A DNA stretch of 64,000 nt, from NCBI GenBank assembly GCA_019218445.1, contig JAHUUM010000004.1:88467-152466 (forward strand), written 5' to 3'. Shown one piece after another: positions 10,210 to 19,165 of this stretch. The stretch comes from Weeksellaceae bacterium TAE3-ERU29. GTDB lineage: Bacteria; Bacteroidota; Bacteroidia; Flavobacteriales; Weeksellaceae. The notes under the pieces are model-generated. The model searched no databases. It saw only the letters and a list, made by a program, of their open reading frames with translations, and was not told the origin of the DNA. How positions within the stretch are numbered: the first letter of the stretch is position 1; the number at the start of each line of letters is the position of its first letter. The position numbers and the translations under genes are program-made.

Positions 10210-10488
10210 ATGGGATTAAAATTAGAAATAATCACGCCGGAATACGTTCTTTTTAAAGGAGAAGTAGAGGCTGTAACAGTTCCCGGAAAAAACGGAAAAT
10301 TCCAAATGTTACAAAACCACGCTCCTATTGTAGCAACCTTAGAAGCCGGAGATATTATAATTAAAGCTCACGAAAAAGCTGAAAAACAACATTCGCTTGT
10401 AACATCAGCTAATAATGAATTTAGTTTAGCTATTTCAGGAGGCACATTAGAACTTAATAACAATCACTTGATTATCCTTGCTGATTAA
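10210..10488 (+). CDS. atpC: F1F0 ATP synthase subunit epsilon
   Basis: A 92-residue protein equal to the N-terminal beta-sandwich of epsilon (KLEIITPEYVLFKGEVEAVTVPG and GKFQMLQNHAPIVATLEAG). It lacks the long C-terminal helical hairpin of the E. coli protein (about 139 residues), as is usual in this phylum. It therefore joins the central stalk but should have little of the C-terminal inhibitory function. It follows atpD by 10 bases and is closed by a terminator. Confidence 0.95.
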   Translation: MGLKLEIITPEYVLFKGEVEAVTVPGKNGKFQMLQNHAPIVATLEAGDIIIKAHEKAEKQHSLVTSANNEFSLAISGGTLELNNNHLIILAD

Positions 10489-10518
10489 TGTTTAAAAATT
10501 TAATCACAAAATTTACAA

Positions 10519-10548
10519 AACCACTTCAATTTTATGAGGTGGTTTTTT
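10519..10548 (+). terminator. Rho-independent terminator of atpD-atpC
   Basis: ACCACTTCA, a six-base loop, then TGAGGTGGT and a T-run. The stem has nine pairs with one G-T wobble. Confidence 0.85.
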
Positions 10549-10629
10549 GTTTATTTAATATTTTTTAGACCTATAAAATCTATTTAAAAATCCAAATTAA
10601 ATATTGAGGTTTAAAATAAATTTAGATTG

Positions 10630-10637
10630 TAAATTTG
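10630..10637 (+). promoter_or_regulatory. Promoter of thymidine kinase
   Basis: TAAATTTG (-7) with TTG at 10604-10606 (-33), spaced 23 bases. The box ends four bases before the tdk ATG, so transcription should begin at or next to the start codon, implying a leaderless or nearly leaderless message. Confidence 0.6.
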
Positions 10638-10641
10638 TGCT

Positions 10642-11229
10642 ATGTTTTTAGAAAACACCATAAATCACAGAAAAAATACAGGTTGGATAGAAGTTATATG
10701 CGGCTCTATGTTCTCAGGTAAAACCGAAGAACTATTGAGAAGAATAAAACGTGCTGAATTTGCAGGACAAAAAGTAGAAATATTTAAACCGGCAATTGAT
10801 AAACGATACGATGATGAAGATGTAGTTTCTCATGACAAAAATAAAATGGGAGCAACTCCCGTAGAAGCAAGTTCTAATTTAGTTTTATTGGCTAACGATT
10901 GTGATGTTGTAGGAATAGACGAGGCTCAATTTTTTGATGATGGAATTGTGGAAGTAGCAAATCAATTAGCTAATTCAGGGAAAAGAGTAATTATTGCAGG
11001 GCTGGATATGGACTTTAAAGGTCGTCCGTTTGGTCCGATGCCAAATCTTATGGCAATAGCCGAATACGTTACAAAAGTCCATGCAATTTGTATGAGAACA
11101 GGAAATTTAGCCAATTATTCTTTTAGAAAAATCAGTAGCGATAAATTAGTAGAACTGGGCGAAAAAACAGAATATGAACCACTAAGCAGAGCTGTTTTTT
11201 GGGATGAACTAAATAAGATAACAGATTAA
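10642..11229 (+). CDS. tdk: Thymidine kinase (type II)
   Basis: A 195-residue cytosolic enzyme that phosphorylates thymidine in the salvage pathway. P-loop GSMFSGKTEELLRR (about 21-34), DEAQFFD (about 93-99) with the catalytic Glu, and the lasso-domain core are present. The usual structural-zinc cysteines of type II kinases are mostly gone: the segment reads AICMRTGNLANYSFRK, with one Cys where CxxC is expected. Similar loss is, as far as I recall, normal in Bacteroidota. It is monocistronic with its own promoter and terminator. Confidence 0.95.
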   Translation: MFLENTINHRKNTGWIEVICGSMFSGKTEELLRRIKRAEFAGQKVEIFKPAIDKRYDDEDVVSHDKNKMGATPVEASSNLVLLANDCDVVGIDEAQFFDDGIVEVANQLANSGKRVIIAGLDMDFKGRPFGPMPNLMAIAEYVTKVHAICMRTGNLANYSFRKISSDKLVELGEKTEYEPLSRAVFWDELNKITD

Positions 11230-11242
11230 CCTAAAACAATAT

Positions 11243-11281
11243 AAAAAAGAGCTTTTGAGAAAATTTTCAGAAGCTCTTTTT
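11243..11281. terminator. Bidirectional terminator between tdk and the cupin gene
   Basis: AAAAAAGAGCTT ... AAGCTCTTTTT forms a stem flanked by A- and T-runs, so it can stop transcription from both converging genes. Confidence 0.85.
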
Positions 11282-11320
11282 ACTTACACAATTTATGGTA
11301 TACTAATTTTAATTGTATAT

Positions 11321-11665
11321 TTAGCTTTTTTCAGCTACTTTTTTCACACGTTCAGCTTTATCAGCTTTATTTAAAGTTAAACGAACAATACTGTTTTTTT
11401 TAGCCAATAAATCATGAGGAACAGCTCCTTCCAAAGCTACTAAATCTCCTTTTACTAATTTATGGACTTCTCCTCTAACACCAAAGTCTATTTCTCCTTC
11501 AAAAATCTCTACTAAAATAGGGAATGGTGTCTGATGTTCTTTCATTTTTTGACCTTCCTTTAGTAAAATTCTGATTTCTTTACTTCCTTCAGTCTCTAAC
11601 AAAACACTGATTGCAGGTTTGTTATCGTTATATTCTAAATCTTTTAAAATGTTATTTGCTTTCAT
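11321..11665 (-). CDS. Small single-domain cupin protein
   Basis: A 114-residue cytosolic protein with one cupin barrel: VEIFEGEIDFGVRGEVHKLVKGDLVALEGAVPHDLLA in the second half. The metal-binding His of motif 1 is not obvious, but VPHDL of motif 2 is present. I use the ATG at 11665 (MKANNILKDLEY) rather than an upstream ATG that would overlap glnS by 19 bases and add a basic, unconserved stretch. This leaves 20 bases after the glnS stop, so it is probably the second gene of a glnS-cupin unit. Function unknown. Confidence 0.75.
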   Translation of the reverse strand: MKANNILKDLEYNDNKPAISVLLETEGSKEIRILLKEGQKMKEHQTPFPILVEIFEGEIDFGVRGEVHKLVKGDLVALEGAVPHDLLAKKNSIVRLTLNKADKAERVKKVAEKS

Positions 11666-11685
11666 TATTTTGATTTTTTTAATAT

Positions 11686-13365
11686 TTACTTCTTCTTCGC
11701 CCAAGTATCTCTTAACGGAACAGTTCTGTTAAACACATAATTTCCATCTTTAAAATCTTTTCTATCTGCAACAAAATAACCTAATCGTTGAAACTGGAAT
11801 CTATCTTCCGGTTTAGCATCTTTTAAAGAAGGTTCTGCAAAACCATGTACAATCTCTAAAGAATTTGGATTTATATGTTCAAGAAAATCAGTTTCTTTAT
11901 CAGCATCAGGTGCTTCAACAGAAAATAATCTATCGTATAATCTAACCTCAATAGGAATATTCTCTTGGGCAGAAACCCAATGTAATGTTCCTTTCACTCT
12001 ACGCATACTCGCTTCCGTGCCACTTCCACTTTTACTATCTTCATCATATGTTGCAAAAATAGTGGTTATATTTCCGGTTGCATCTTTTTCTACTCGTGTT
12101 GCTTTTATTATATAAGCTCCTTTTAAACGGACTTCTTTATCAATAGAAAGTCTAAAGAATTTTTTTGGAGCATCTTCCATAAAGTCTCCTTTTTCAATAT
12201 AAAGCTCTCGGGTAAATGGTACTTTTCTAAAACCGGCAGATTCATCTTCGGGATTATTTTCTATTTCTAATTCTTCTACCTTTCCTTCGGGATAATTTTC
12301 AATTACAAGTTTCACAGGGTCTATAACTGCAAAAACTCGTGGAGCAACAGCATTTAACTCTTCTCGTATAGCATGCTCTAATAAAGAAACATCTATTACA
12401 TTTTCTCTCTTAGCAATTCCCGCTTTATCCCAGAAAGATTTAATTGAATTTGGAGTAAAACCTCTTCTTCTTAAGCCTGAAATTGTCGGCATTCTTGGAT
12501 CGTCCCAGCCACAAACATGATTTTCTTCTACAAGTTTTTTTAATTTTCTTTTACTTGTAATCATATAACTTACATTTCCGCGAGCAAATTCTCTTTGTTT
12601 TGGTTTTAATGTACCCTCCTGATGAATTTGGTCTACGTACCATTCATATAACGGACGGTGATTTTCAAATTCTAAAGAACATAAAGAATGAGAAATTCTT
12701 TCTATATAATCGCTCTCACCATGAGCCCAATCGTACATTGGATAAATTTTCCACTTATCACCTGTTCTGTGGTGAGGTTTATTTAGCATTCTATACATAA
12801 CAGGGTCTCTCATATTCATATTTGGTGAAGTCATATCTGCTTTAGCACGCAAAACATGAGCTCCGTCTTTCACTTCTCCATTTTTCATTTTCTCAAATAA
12901 TGAAAGATTTTCTTCTATACTTCTGTTCCTATAAGGGCTTTCTACTCCGGCCTCAAATGGAGTTTTTCTCTGTTCTACTATTTGCTCAGATGTTTGATCA
13001 TCTACATATGCTTTTCCCTCTTTAATCATTTGAATTGCCCAACTATATAATTGATCGAAGTAATCAGAAGCAAAACACAATCTATCCCATTTAAAACCGA
13101 GCCATTCAACATCCTCCTGAATTGCATCAACAAATTCCTGCTCTTCTGCTTCCGGATTTGTATCATCAAACCTTAGATTTACCGGAGCATTGTATTTCTC
13201 TCCTAATCCAAAATTTAAACAAATTGCTTTTGCATGGCCTATATGTAAGTATCCATTAGGTTCCGGCGGAAAACGAAATCTTAACTTATCCTTTCTAAGT
13301 CCTTTTTCTAAATCCCCATTTATAATTTGCTCAATAAAATTACTTGCGATATATTCTTCACTCAT
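11686..13365 (-). CDS. glnS: Glutaminyl-tRNA synthetase
   Basis: A 559-residue class I aminoacyl-tRNA synthetase. The class I signatures are clear: RFPPEPNGYLHIGHAKAICLN at about 30-50 (HIGH) and MITSKRKLKKLV at about 267-278 (KMSKS equivalent). The C-terminal anticodon-binding beta barrels are complete. Direct charging with glutamine means the organism need not use the Glu-tRNA(Gln) amidotransferase route for this tRNA. Confidence 0.97.
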   Translation of the reverse strand: MSEEYIASNFIEQIINGDLEKGLRKDKLRFRFPPEPNGYLHIGHAKAICLNFGLGEKYNAPVNLRFDDTNPEAEEQEFVDAIQEDVEWLGFKWDRLCFASDYFDQLYSWAIQMIKEGKAYVDDQTSEQIVEQRKTPFEAGVESPYRNRSIEENLSLFEKMKNGEVKDGAHVLRAKADMTSPNMNMRDPVMYRMLNKPHHRTGDKWKIYPMYDWAHGESDYIERISHSLCSLEFENHRPLYEWYVDQIHQEGTLKPKQREFARGNVSYMITSKRKLKKLVEENHVCGWDDPRMPTISGLRRRGFTPNSIKSFWDKAGIAKRENVIDVSLLEHAIREELNAVAPRVFAVIDPVKLVIENYPEGKVEELEIENNPEDESAGFRKVPFTRELYIEKGDFMEDAPKKFFRLSIDKEVRLKGAYIIKATRVEKDATGNITTIFATYDEDSKSGSGTEASMRRVKGTLHWVSAQENIPIEVRLYDRLFSVEAPDADKETDFLEHINPNSLEIVHGFAEPSLKDAKPEDRFQFQRLGYFVADRKDFKDGNYVFNRTVPLRDTWAKKK

Positions 13366-13383
13366 CCTGTCTTATTTTAAATA

Positions 13384-13391
13384 CAAATATA
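13384..13391 (-). promoter_or_regulatory. -7 promoter box of glnS
   Basis: The minus strand reads TATATTTG, matching TAnnTTTG, 18 bases upstream of the glnS ATG. Confidence 0.55.
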
Positions 13392-13552
13392 ATTATTATA
13401 TAACAATTATAGGTAACTAACCTCTTTTTTCAATTAAATATAAAATATTGTTAAACGCTTAATTACAAATATAATTTATTTATATTCTCTCTAAATTACT
13501 GTTAACAACACATAAATGAGTATTGTCATATATTAAAAGGTTTAAAGATTTG

Positions 13553-13560
13553 TATTTTTG
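13553..13560 (+). promoter_or_regulatory. -7 promoter box of the cbb3 oxidase operon
   Basis: TATTTTTG matches TAnnTTTG and ends 16 bases before the ccoS ATG. No FNR-type palindrome was recognised by eye upstream. Confidence 0.55.
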
Positions 13561-13576
13561 TGCCTAAGCATAAAAG

Positions 13577-13741
13577 ATGGGTATAGTTTTTCTGATGGTA
13601 TTAGTGAGCGTTTCGCTCGCCTTTGTATTCCTAATAGTATTTATAATAGGAACTAAAAAGGGACAATTTGATGAGGGAGAAGCTCCGGCCATAAGAATGT
13701 TAAAAGAAGATAAAAAAAACATTAAAAAAGAGGATAAATAA
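13577..13741 (+). CDS. ccoS: cbb3-type cytochrome oxidase assembly protein CcoS
   Basis: A 54-residue protein starting MGIVFLMVLVSVSLAF, with one transmembrane helix (about 2-22) followed by a charged tail containing GTKKGQFDEGE, the CcoS pattern. CcoS is needed to insert heme and copper into cbb3 oxidase. The stop TAA overlaps the ATG of the next gene by one base (TAATG), giving translational coupling. The usual partner copper ATPase ccoI is not upstream; the next gene is glnS on the other strand. Confidence 0.85.
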   Translation: MGIVFLMVLVSVSLAFVFLIVFIIGTKKGQFDEGEAPAIRMLKEDKKNIKKEDK

Positions 13742-16017
13742 TGCAAATGCAAACTTTTTATTACGACAACAAGATTGTGAAGTATTTTATATACGCCACA
13801 ATATTTTGGGGGATTATTGCTTTTACCTTAGGTTTAACAGTAGCAGTACTATTGTTTTTTCCTACTCTACCGGAATATCTTTTCGGTACTGATGATGGAG
13901 GGGTTGCCTTTTCTGTATTTGGTGATTCAATCTCCGGCTTATCAGCTACTCAAGGGGCATTTGGTTATGGGAGGCTTAGAATGCTTCATACTTCTGCCGC
14001 AATTTTCGCTTTTGTAGGTAACGGATTTTTCGCCGGTGCATACTACTCTATGCAAAGATTATTAAAAACCAGAATGGCTAGTGACGTTATGAGCTGGATT
14101 AATTTCTGGGGTTGGCAATTAGTAATCATTGTTTGTGTAGTAACATTCTTTTTAGGTTACAACACCTCTAAAGAATATGCTGAGCATGAATGGCCTTTAG
14201 ATATTCTAATTGCTGTAGTGTGGGTATTGTTTGGAGTTCATATGTTTATGACTATTGCTAAAAGAAGAATTAAACACATGTATGTAGCTATTTGGTTCTA
14301 TATTGCTACATGGATAGGGGTGGCAATGTTACATATTTTTAATAACTTAGAAGTTCCGGTTGATTGGAACGTTTTGCAACCAAAAAGTTACTCTCTTTAT
14401 GCAGGAGTTCAAGATGCCTTAGTTCAGTGGTGGTATGGGCACAATGCCGTTGCATTTTTCTTAACTACTCCGGTCTTGGGTATGATGTACTACTTCTTAC
14501 CTAAAGCAGCAAACAGACCTGTATTCTCTTATAAATTATCTATTATTCACTTTTGGTCCTTAATATTCGTTTATTTATGGGCAGGACCTCACCATTTAAT
14601 TTATACCGCATTGCCGGGTTGGGCACAAGCACTGGGTACAGGGTTTTCTGTAATGCTTATCGCCCCATCATGGGGAGGTATGTTAAATGGATTGTTAACA
14701 TTACGTGGAGCTTGGGATAAAGTAAGAGAAGATCCTATTTTGAAATTCTTTGTAGTAGCTGTAACCTGCTATGGTATGGCAACTTTTGAAGGGCCAATGC
14801 TTGCTACTAAAACATTAAACAGTATAGGTCACTTTACCGATTGGGTTATTGCTCACGTTCATGTAGGAACATTAGGATGGAATGGATTTATGACATTCGG
14901 AATAGTTTATTATATGATTCCTAGAATTTTTAATACAAAATTAGCTTCCAGAAGCTTAGCAAACTCACACTTTTGGTTAGGTACCTTAGGTATAATATTA
15001 TATACTATCCCAATGTATATCGCAGGGTGGACTCAAGCTTTAATGTGGAAAGACTTCAATCCATCTGGTACTTTAGTTTACTCTAACTTTTTACAAACAG
15101 TTACAGAGATTATGCCTTATTATATATTAAGAGCTGTAGGAGGTTCTTTATATTTAATTGGAGCTGTACTATGGGTTATAAACATAGCTAAAACAGTACG
15201 TGCAGGTAGATTCACTGCTAATGAAGAAGCTCAAGCTCCTGCATTAATTAAACAACCTAAAGAAAGACAATCAGATGAAGCTGTTCACCCATGGTTAGAA
15301 AGAAAACCTTTGATTTTTGCCGTATTATCCTTTGTTGCAGTAGCGATAGGCGGGGCTGTAGAAATTATACCAACATTAGTAGTAAAATCAAATATACCGA
15401 CTATAGCCAGTGTAAAACCTTATACTCCTCTGGAAGTTGAAGGAAGAGATATTTATATAAGAGAAGGATGTAATGCTTGTCACTCACAAATGGTTCGTCC
15501 GTTTAGAGATGAAGTAAAACGATACGGAGAATATTCTAAGCCAGGAGAATTTGTTTATGATCACCCATTCTTATGGGGTTCTAAAAGAACGGGGCCGGAT
15601 TTAGCTCGTGAAGGAGGAAAAAGAAATGACTCTTGGCACTATAAACACATGTGGAATCCAAGACAAACATCAGAAGGTTCTATCATGCCTCGTTATCCAT
15701 GGTTAATAGACAATAAATTGAACAGAAGTCTTATTATGGATAAGCTAAATGCTTTAGCTATTTTAGGAGTTCCGTATGATGAAGAGTTTAAAGATGAAGC
15801 TAAAGTATTAGCTCATATGGACAGGCAAGCTGCAGAAATAGAGCAGACTATATTTACTGAGTCTCCTGACTTAAAAGACCTTTACAATAAACAAAGTAAA
15901 ATGCAAGGAGGAGAGTTTGTAGCTCTGAAAGATAGAGAAATTGTAGCTTTAATTGCATACCTACAAAGATTGGGGGTAGATATTAAAGGCGAAGGAACTG
16001 AAACAGCAAATAACTAA
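13741..16017 (+). CDS. ccoNO: Fused cbb3 cytochrome oxidase subunits I and II (CcoN-CcoO)
   Basis: A 758-residue fusion. Residues about 1-490 are CcoN, the heme-copper catalytic subunit, with about 12 membrane helices and the histidine-rich signatures RMLHTSAAIFAF, GPHHLIYT and AHVHVGTLGWNG. A second part (about 525-758) is CcoO, with one membrane anchor and a c-type heme site EGCNACHSQMVRPF. In Proteobacteria these are two genes; a fusion is known from Bacteroidota. The enzyme reduces oxygen at low concentration and pumps protons. Confidence 0.96.
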   Translation: MQMQTFYYDNKIVKYFIYATIFWGIIAFTLGLTVAVLLFFPTLPEYLFGTDDGGVAFSVFGDSISGLSATQGAFGYGRLRMLHTSAAIFAFVGNGFFAGAYYSMQRLLKTRMASDVMSWINFWGWQLVIIVCVVTFFLGYNTSKEYAEHEWPLDILIAVVWVLFGVHMFMTIAKRRIKHMYVAIWFYIATWIGVAMLHIFNNLEVPVDWNVLQPKSYSLYAGVQDALVQWWYGHNAVAFFLTTPVLGMMYYFLPKAANRPVFSYKLSIIHFWSLIFVYLWAGPHHLIYTALPGWAQALGTGFSVMLIAPSWGGMLNGLLTLRGAWDKVREDPILKFFVVAVTCYGMATFEGPMLATKTLNSIGHFTDWVIAHVHVGTLGWNGFMTFGIVYYMIPRIFNTKLASRSLANSHFWLGTLGIILYTIPMYIAGWTQALMWKDFNPSGTLVYSNFLQTVTEIMPYYILRAVGGSLYLIGAVLWVINIAKTVRAGRFTANEEAQAPALIKQPKERQSDEAVHPWLERKPLIFAVLSFVAVAIGGAVEIIPTLVVKSNIPTIASVKPYTPLEVEGRDIYIREGCNACHSQMVRPFRDEVKRYGEYSKPGEFVYDHPFLWGSKRTGPDLAREGGKRNDSWHYKHMWNPRQTSEGSIMPRYPWLIDNKLNRSLIMDKLNALAILGVPYDEEFKDEAKVLAHMDRQAAEIEQTIFTESPDLKDLYNKQSKMQGGEFVALKDREIVALIAYLQRLGVDIKGEGTETANN

Positions 16018-16208
16018 TGTTAAAGTATTACAAAGAATATTTCGGGTATGAAAATGACCATATTTTACAGGTTATAATATTAGCATGTTCAATTATATTT
16101 TTCTTAGCCTTAATATATTCTATCATTAAAAAACCAAAAAATTACTATAAAGAAACTTCTGAGATTCCTTTAGAGGAAGACAGTGAAGAGGATAAAATAA
16201 AATTTTAA
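16017..16208 (+). CDS. ccoQ: CcoQ-like small subunit of cbb3 oxidase
   Basis: A 63-residue protein with one transmembrane helix (about 17-37, QVIILACSIIFFLALIYSII) and an acidic C-terminus. Its position between ccoNO and ccoP, a one-base overlap with ccoNO (TAATG) and its size fit CcoQ/FixQ, which stabilises the complex. Sequence conservation in this family is low, so the name rests mostly on context. Confidence 0.75.
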   Translation: MLKYYKEYFGYENDHILQVIILACSIIFFLALIYSIIKKPKNYYKETSEIPLEEDSEEDKIKF

Positions 16209-16212
16209 CACT

Positions 16213-17160
16213 ATGAAACATAGAATTCCCGGTCATATTTTTATACCAATTACATTATTGGTAATTTTAGCTGCATTTATGATGGTTATTCCAATGGATT
16301 TTTTACCCCAACATGGATTAGCCGGAGTAGCTCATAACGCATTTTATCAGTTGAAAAATGTATTTTCTTACTGGATTGTATGGATTGTTTTATTATTGTC
16401 TTTCTTAATGCTATTAATTATAGAAAATCTTAACAAGGTTATTGAAAGAAAGAAAATCGCCCAATTAACACCTCAAGAAAGAGCTATCTTCTTAGCTGAG
16501 AAAAAAGAAGGATATCTTAAAAGATTGTTTAAAAGTGGAAGAGAAAGACAATCAGAAGAAGAGGAAAAAGCACTTCTATTGGATCACGGGTTCGATGGAA
16601 TTCAAGAGTTAGACAACTCTCTTCCTCAATGGTGGCTATCCATGTTCTATATGGGAACAGCATATATGATAATCTATGTAATAGCATATTTTACTACAGA
16701 CTTTGCTCACCCAGTAGAAGAGTATGAAATTGAAACTGCTTTAATGGATGAAAGAGCTCAAGAATGGATTAAGAAAAATGACATTAAAATAGACCAAGCA
16801 CAGAATTTTTATCAAGATGAAGGAGCTTTACAAAGGGGAGAGGAAATATTTAAAAATGTATGTGCTACTTGCCACATGCCTAATGGAGGTGGGGCAGCAG
16901 GACCTAATTTAACAGATGATTACTGGATAAATCATAGAGAAGGTGACTTGTTCAAGAATATTTACAGTATGATTTATGACGGTTCTCCTAACAATCCTGC
17001 TATGCAAGCATTTGGACAAACTAACCAGCTTACAGGATTAGATGTTCAGGATGTAGCATCTTATGTATATCATCTAAATCAAGAGCTTCCACCAGTAACA
17101 GAAGCAGAAGGTGGTTTAGCTCCCCAAGGAGACGAAATGCCTCAGTGGAAAAGAAAATAA
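16213..17160 (+). CDS. ccoP: cbb3 oxidase cytochrome c subunit CcoP (single heme)
   Basis: A 315-residue protein with two N-terminal membrane helices (about 8-26 and 47-70), a cytosolic stretch, a third helix (about 145-166, after NSLPQWWLSMF) and one cytochrome c domain with VCATCHMPNGGG (about 216-227) and distal Met (NPAMQAFG). Proteobacterial CcoP carries two CXXCH sites; only one is present here. The NSLPxWW segment is the CcoP hallmark. It is the last gene before a terminator. Confidence 0.93.
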   Translation: MKHRIPGHIFIPITLLVILAAFMMVIPMDFLPQHGLAGVAHNAFYQLKNVFSYWIVWIVLLLSFLMLLIIENLNKVIERKKIAQLTPQERAIFLAEKKEGYLKRLFKSGRERQSEEEEKALLLDHGFDGIQELDNSLPQWWLSMFYMGTAYMIIYVIAYFTTDFAHPVEEYEIETALMDERAQEWIKKNDIKIDQAQNFYQDEGALQRGEEIFKNVCATCHMPNGGGAAGPNLTDDYWINHREGDLFKNIYSMIYDGSPNNPAMQAFGQTNQLTGLDVQDVASYVYHLNQELPPVTEAEGGLAPQGDEMPQWKRK

Positions 17161-17183
17161 AAAGTTAAATTTATAATTTATTT

Positions 17184-17213
17184 GAGGCCGTCTTTAAAGA
17201 CGGTCTCTTTTTT
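17184..17213 (+). terminator. Terminator after ccoP
   Basis: GAGGCCGTCTTT directly followed by AAAGACGGTCTC and a T-run: a strong stem separating ccoS-NO-Q-P from ccoG-ccoH-safE. Confidence 0.85.
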
Positions 17214-17255
17214 GTAATTTATTTTCATTCCAAATGCAATTCATATAACTTTTTG

Positions 17256-17263
17256 TAACTTTG
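17256..17263 (+). promoter_or_regulatory. -7 promoter box of ccoG-ccoH-safE
   Basis: TAACTTTG matches TAnnTTTG and ends four bases before the ccoG ATG, so the message should be leaderless or nearly so. Confidence 0.55.
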
Positions 17264-17267
17264 ACCT

Positions 17268-18704
17268 ATGTCTGGAAACATAAATAAAAAAGAGGAAATT
17301 CAGAATTTCAGAAACAGTATTAGTACTGCTGAAAGATCGGGAAAGAGAAAATGGGTCTACCCAAAAAAACCTTCCGGAAAGTATTACAATTGGCGATCAA
17401 TTGTAAGTTACTTCCTTATTTCTTTCTTGATTATTACTCCATTTATAAAAATTAATGGAAGTCCTTTATTTAAGTTTGATATAATCCAACGGGAATTCTA
17501 TATTTTCAGTTATCCTTTCTTTACTTCTGATTTTAAAATATTCGCAATGGGAATGATAACTACTATTGTATTTATCATTTTATTTACCGTTGTCTACGGA
17601 CGGATTTTTTGTGGATGGATATGCCCTCAAACCATTTTCTTAGAAATGGTGTTCAGAAAAATTGAATATGCAATAGAAGGTGATAGAAACAAACAAATTA
17701 AGTTAGCCAAACAGGAATGGGATGAAGAAAAGTTAAGAAAAAAAGGGATGAAATGGTCTATATATCTTATTTTATCCTTTGTTATTGCTAATATTCTATT
17801 CTCTTGGATTATTGGTGTCGATGAACTTAAAAAATTAATTACCGAAGGACCTGTCCAAAATATTAATACATTTTTTGGATTACTAATATTTACCGGTATT
17901 TTCTATTTTGTATTTGCTTGGTTTAGAGAGCAAGCTTGCGTTTTAGTTTGTCCTTACGGAAGACTTCAAGGTGTATTAATTGATAAGAAAACTATTATTG
18001 TTGCCTATGACTACAAACGTGGAGAAAGAGAAAAAGGAAGAGCAAGATTTAAACGCGGTGTAGACAGAGTAGAAGAAGGAATAGGTGATTGTATAGACTG
18101 CGGACAGTGTGTTGCGGTATGTCCTACCGGTATCGATATCAGGAACGGAACTCAATTAGAATGCGTAAACTGTACCGCATGTATAGATGCTTGTAACGAC
18201 GTCATGGCAAAAATGAATTTTCCATTAGGCTTAATCAGATATGCTTCCGAAGAAAATATTGCAGAGAAAAAACCATTTAAATTTACAGGTAGAATGGTTG
18301 CTTATTCTTGTGTTTTACTTCTTTTAATAATAGTTTCTGTAGGGCTATTACTTTCCAGACCGGAAGTAAATTCTAAATTTTTAAAGAAAGCAGGAACAGA
18401 TTATAGAATTGTAAATACAAACATTGTTACTAATGAGTTTGAGTATAATTTAGAAAATAAAACTAAAGAAACTAAGCAATTACATTTTAAACTATCTTTA
18501 CACAAAGGAGGGAATATAGAGATAATTGGCGGTGCTGAAACTATAATAGTTCAACCGGGAAGATTAGTACAAGGAAAAATGCTTATTTCAATTCCAAGAG
18601 ATGAACTTACCTCTTATAAAGAACGAATAGTTATAGATGTTTTAGATCAAAATAATAAATTGATTGATAGCTATCAAACCAGTTTCTCAGCACCATTCCA
18701 ATAA
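17268..18704 (+). CDS. ccoG: cbb3 oxidase accessory ferredoxin-like protein CcoG
   Basis: A 478-residue inner-membrane protein with about five membrane helices. It has the conserved CGWICPQTIFLE motif (about 119-130), EQACVLVCPYGRLQG (about 222-236), and two 4Fe-4S ferredoxin motifs, CIDCGQCVAVCPTGIDIR and CVNCTACIDACNDVM (about 275-315). The C-terminal 120 residues form an immunoglobulin-like periplasmic domain. CcoG/RdxA reduces copper for delivery to cbb3 oxidase. It opens a second unit with ccoH and safE. Confidence 0.95.
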   Translation: MSGNINKKEEIQNFRNSISTAERSGKRKWVYPKKPSGKYYNWRSIVSYFLISFLIITPFIKINGSPLFKFDIIQREFYIFSYPFFTSDFKIFAMGMITTIVFIILFTVVYGRIFCGWICPQTIFLEMVFRKIEYAIEGDRNKQIKLAKQEWDEEKLRKKGMKWSIYLILSFVIANILFSWIIGVDELKKLITEGPVQNINTFFGLLIFTGIFYFVFAWFREQACVLVCPYGRLQGVLIDKKTIIVAYDYKRGEREKGRARFKRGVDRVEEGIGDCIDCGQCVAVCPTGIDIRNGTQLECVNCTACIDACNDVMAKMNFPLGLIRYASEENIAEKKPFKFTGRMVAYSCVLLLLIIVSVGLLLSRPEVNSKFLKKAGTDYRIVNTNIVTNEFEYNLENKTKETKQLHFKLSLHKGGNIEIIGGAETIIVQPGRLVQGKMLISIPRDELTSYKERIVIDVLDQNNKLIDSYQTSFSAPFQ

Positions 18705-18715
18705 AAATTAAAATT

Positions 18716-19165
18716 ATGAGCAAATTCAAATTTACATGGGGCCATGGTGTTATGATAGGTTTATTTAGCTTTATAGCATTCATTTTAACCTTGATTTTCT
18801 TAGCTGATGGGCAAACAGGTGATATATACGATGATTACTATGAACATTCTTTAAAATATCAAACGGAAACGATTGATGCAGTAAATAATGTGAAAAACTT
18901 ACCTGAAACTCCAACAATAAAAACTCAAGCAAATGGCTTTCTAATACATTTTCCACCTTCTATAAAGCCAAGTTCAGGGAGTATTTGTTTAATTAGAGGA
19001 GCACATACCAAAGATGATATAAAATTAGACTTAAACCTAAGAAATAACGAACAATTAATTCCTGCCGCAATAATAGAAATAGGAGAATATGATTTAGAGC
19101 TAAGATGGTTTGAGAACAATAAATCATATTTAATAAAGAATAGAATAGAATGGAAGTTGCCTTAA
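18716..19165 (+). CDS. ccoH: CcoH/FixH-like membrane protein
   Basis: A 149-residue protein with one N-terminal membrane helix (WGHGVMIGLFSFIAFILTLIFL, about 8-29) followed by a periplasmic domain (DIYDDYYEHSLKYQ near 36-49), the FixH pattern. FixH/CcoH assists assembly of cbb3 oxidase. It lies between ccoG and the SafE-like gene and overlaps the latter by 16 bases. Confidence 0.85.
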   Translation: MSKFKFTWGHGVMIGLFSFIAFILTLIFLADGQTGDIYDDYYEHSLKYQTETIDAVNNVKNLPETPTIKTQANGFLIHFPPSIKPSSGSICLIRGAHTKDDIKLDLNLRNNEQLIPAAIIEIGEYDLELRWFENNKSYLIKNRIEWKLP

